From Bacillota bacterium (lineage in GTDB: Bacteria > Bacillota > Clostridia > Christensenellales > UMGS416): DNA of 14,049 bases. Numbering within the stretch: position 1 is the stretch's first letter; each line of letters begins with the position of its first letter. The notes below the pieces were generated by a model that saw only the letters and a program-made list of their open reading frames with translations, was not told where the DNA came from and did not search any database. Below are positions 13,941-14,049 of this stretch, piece after piece. The translations under genes were made by a program, and so were the position numbers. The DNA is taken from contig JAEYPH010000034.1 of the NCBI GenBank assembly GCA_023410875.1, forward strand, positions 1 through 14,049, in the 5' to 3' direction.

Positions 13941-14049
13941 AACCCCCAGCTAGGCTGGGGGTTCAGGGAAGCTTCCAGCTATAAGTAGCCATCCTTCGCA
14001 CACTCTGATAGGATGCAAGCAGGTCTGCCAACCGCAAGCAACAAGAAGG
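13941..14049 (+). mobile_element. Possible left end of an IS200/IS605-type element (partial)
   Basis: A perfect 10-bp hairpin AACCCCCAGC-TAG-GCTGGGGGTT (13941-13963) is followed by a gene-free, structured stretch: a palindrome GGAAGCTTCC (13967-13976) and a 6-bp stem CATCCT/AGGATG (13990-13995 with 14010-14015). The window ends in AAGAAGG, which could be the ribosome site of a gene just beyond the edge. IS200/IS605 elements carry a subterminal hairpin and a structured leader ahead of their small transposase gene, so this layout fits. No transposase sequence is visible. The alternative is a minus-strand terminator, because the hairpin read on that strand is followed by TTTTCGTTT, for a gene beyond the window. 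Confidence 0.4.

Overview
The window looks like chromosomal DNA from a GC-rich Clostridia-type Firmicute. The evidence is strong GGAGG-type ribosome sites (several before TTG starts), a UPF0237/UPF0210 gene pair, an LplABC-style sugar importer with no ATPase of its own, and a Firmicute-style TcdA with a Cys-rich tail. No rRNA, tRNA or CRISPR array is visible. The species cannot be named from the sequence.

Layout. (1) 1-1918, minus: the N-terminal 639 residues of a transmembrane methyl-accepting chemotaxis-type receptor with a chain of HAMP-like repeats; its C-terminus lies beyond the left edge. (2) 2140-3786, plus: an ACT-domain protein (UPF0237) followed by a UPF0210/'PFL family' protein, a conserved pair of unknown role. 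(3) 3865-5967, plus: a large polytopic membrane domain fused to a PlsC-like acyltransferase domain with altered motifs, served by a promoter so close to the ATG that the mRNA would be nearly leaderless. (4) 7806-5954, minus: tcdA (tRNA t6A dehydratase) and a zinc alcohol dehydrogenase whose 3' end overlaps the acyltransferase gene tail to tail. (5) 7984-8496, plus: a small GtrA-family membrane protein, divergent from tcdA and closed by a clear terminator. (6) 8660-13930, plus: a carbohydrate-uptake cluster made of a lipoprotein substrate-binding protein, two permeases and a secreted GH20-like glycoside hydrolase, ending in a strong terminator. (7) 13941-14049: a perfect hairpin and structured leader that may be the left end of an IS200/IS605-type element continuing past the right edge.

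How the genes may work together. The hydrolase with an N-terminal signal would cut a hexosamine-containing or related glycan outside the membrane, the lipoprotein would capture the product, and the two permeases would import it using an ATPase encoded elsewhere. The hydrolase has its own promoter with palindromes around it, so it may be controlled separately.

The most unusual items are a 153-bp terminal-inverted-repeat element with internal hairpins inserted between the binding-protein and first permease genes, the membrane/acyltransferase fusion whose HX4D motif lacks its Asp, the long poly-HAMP array with a three-unit duplication, and the near-leaderless promoter. No previously undescribed multi-gene system can be claimed with confidence.
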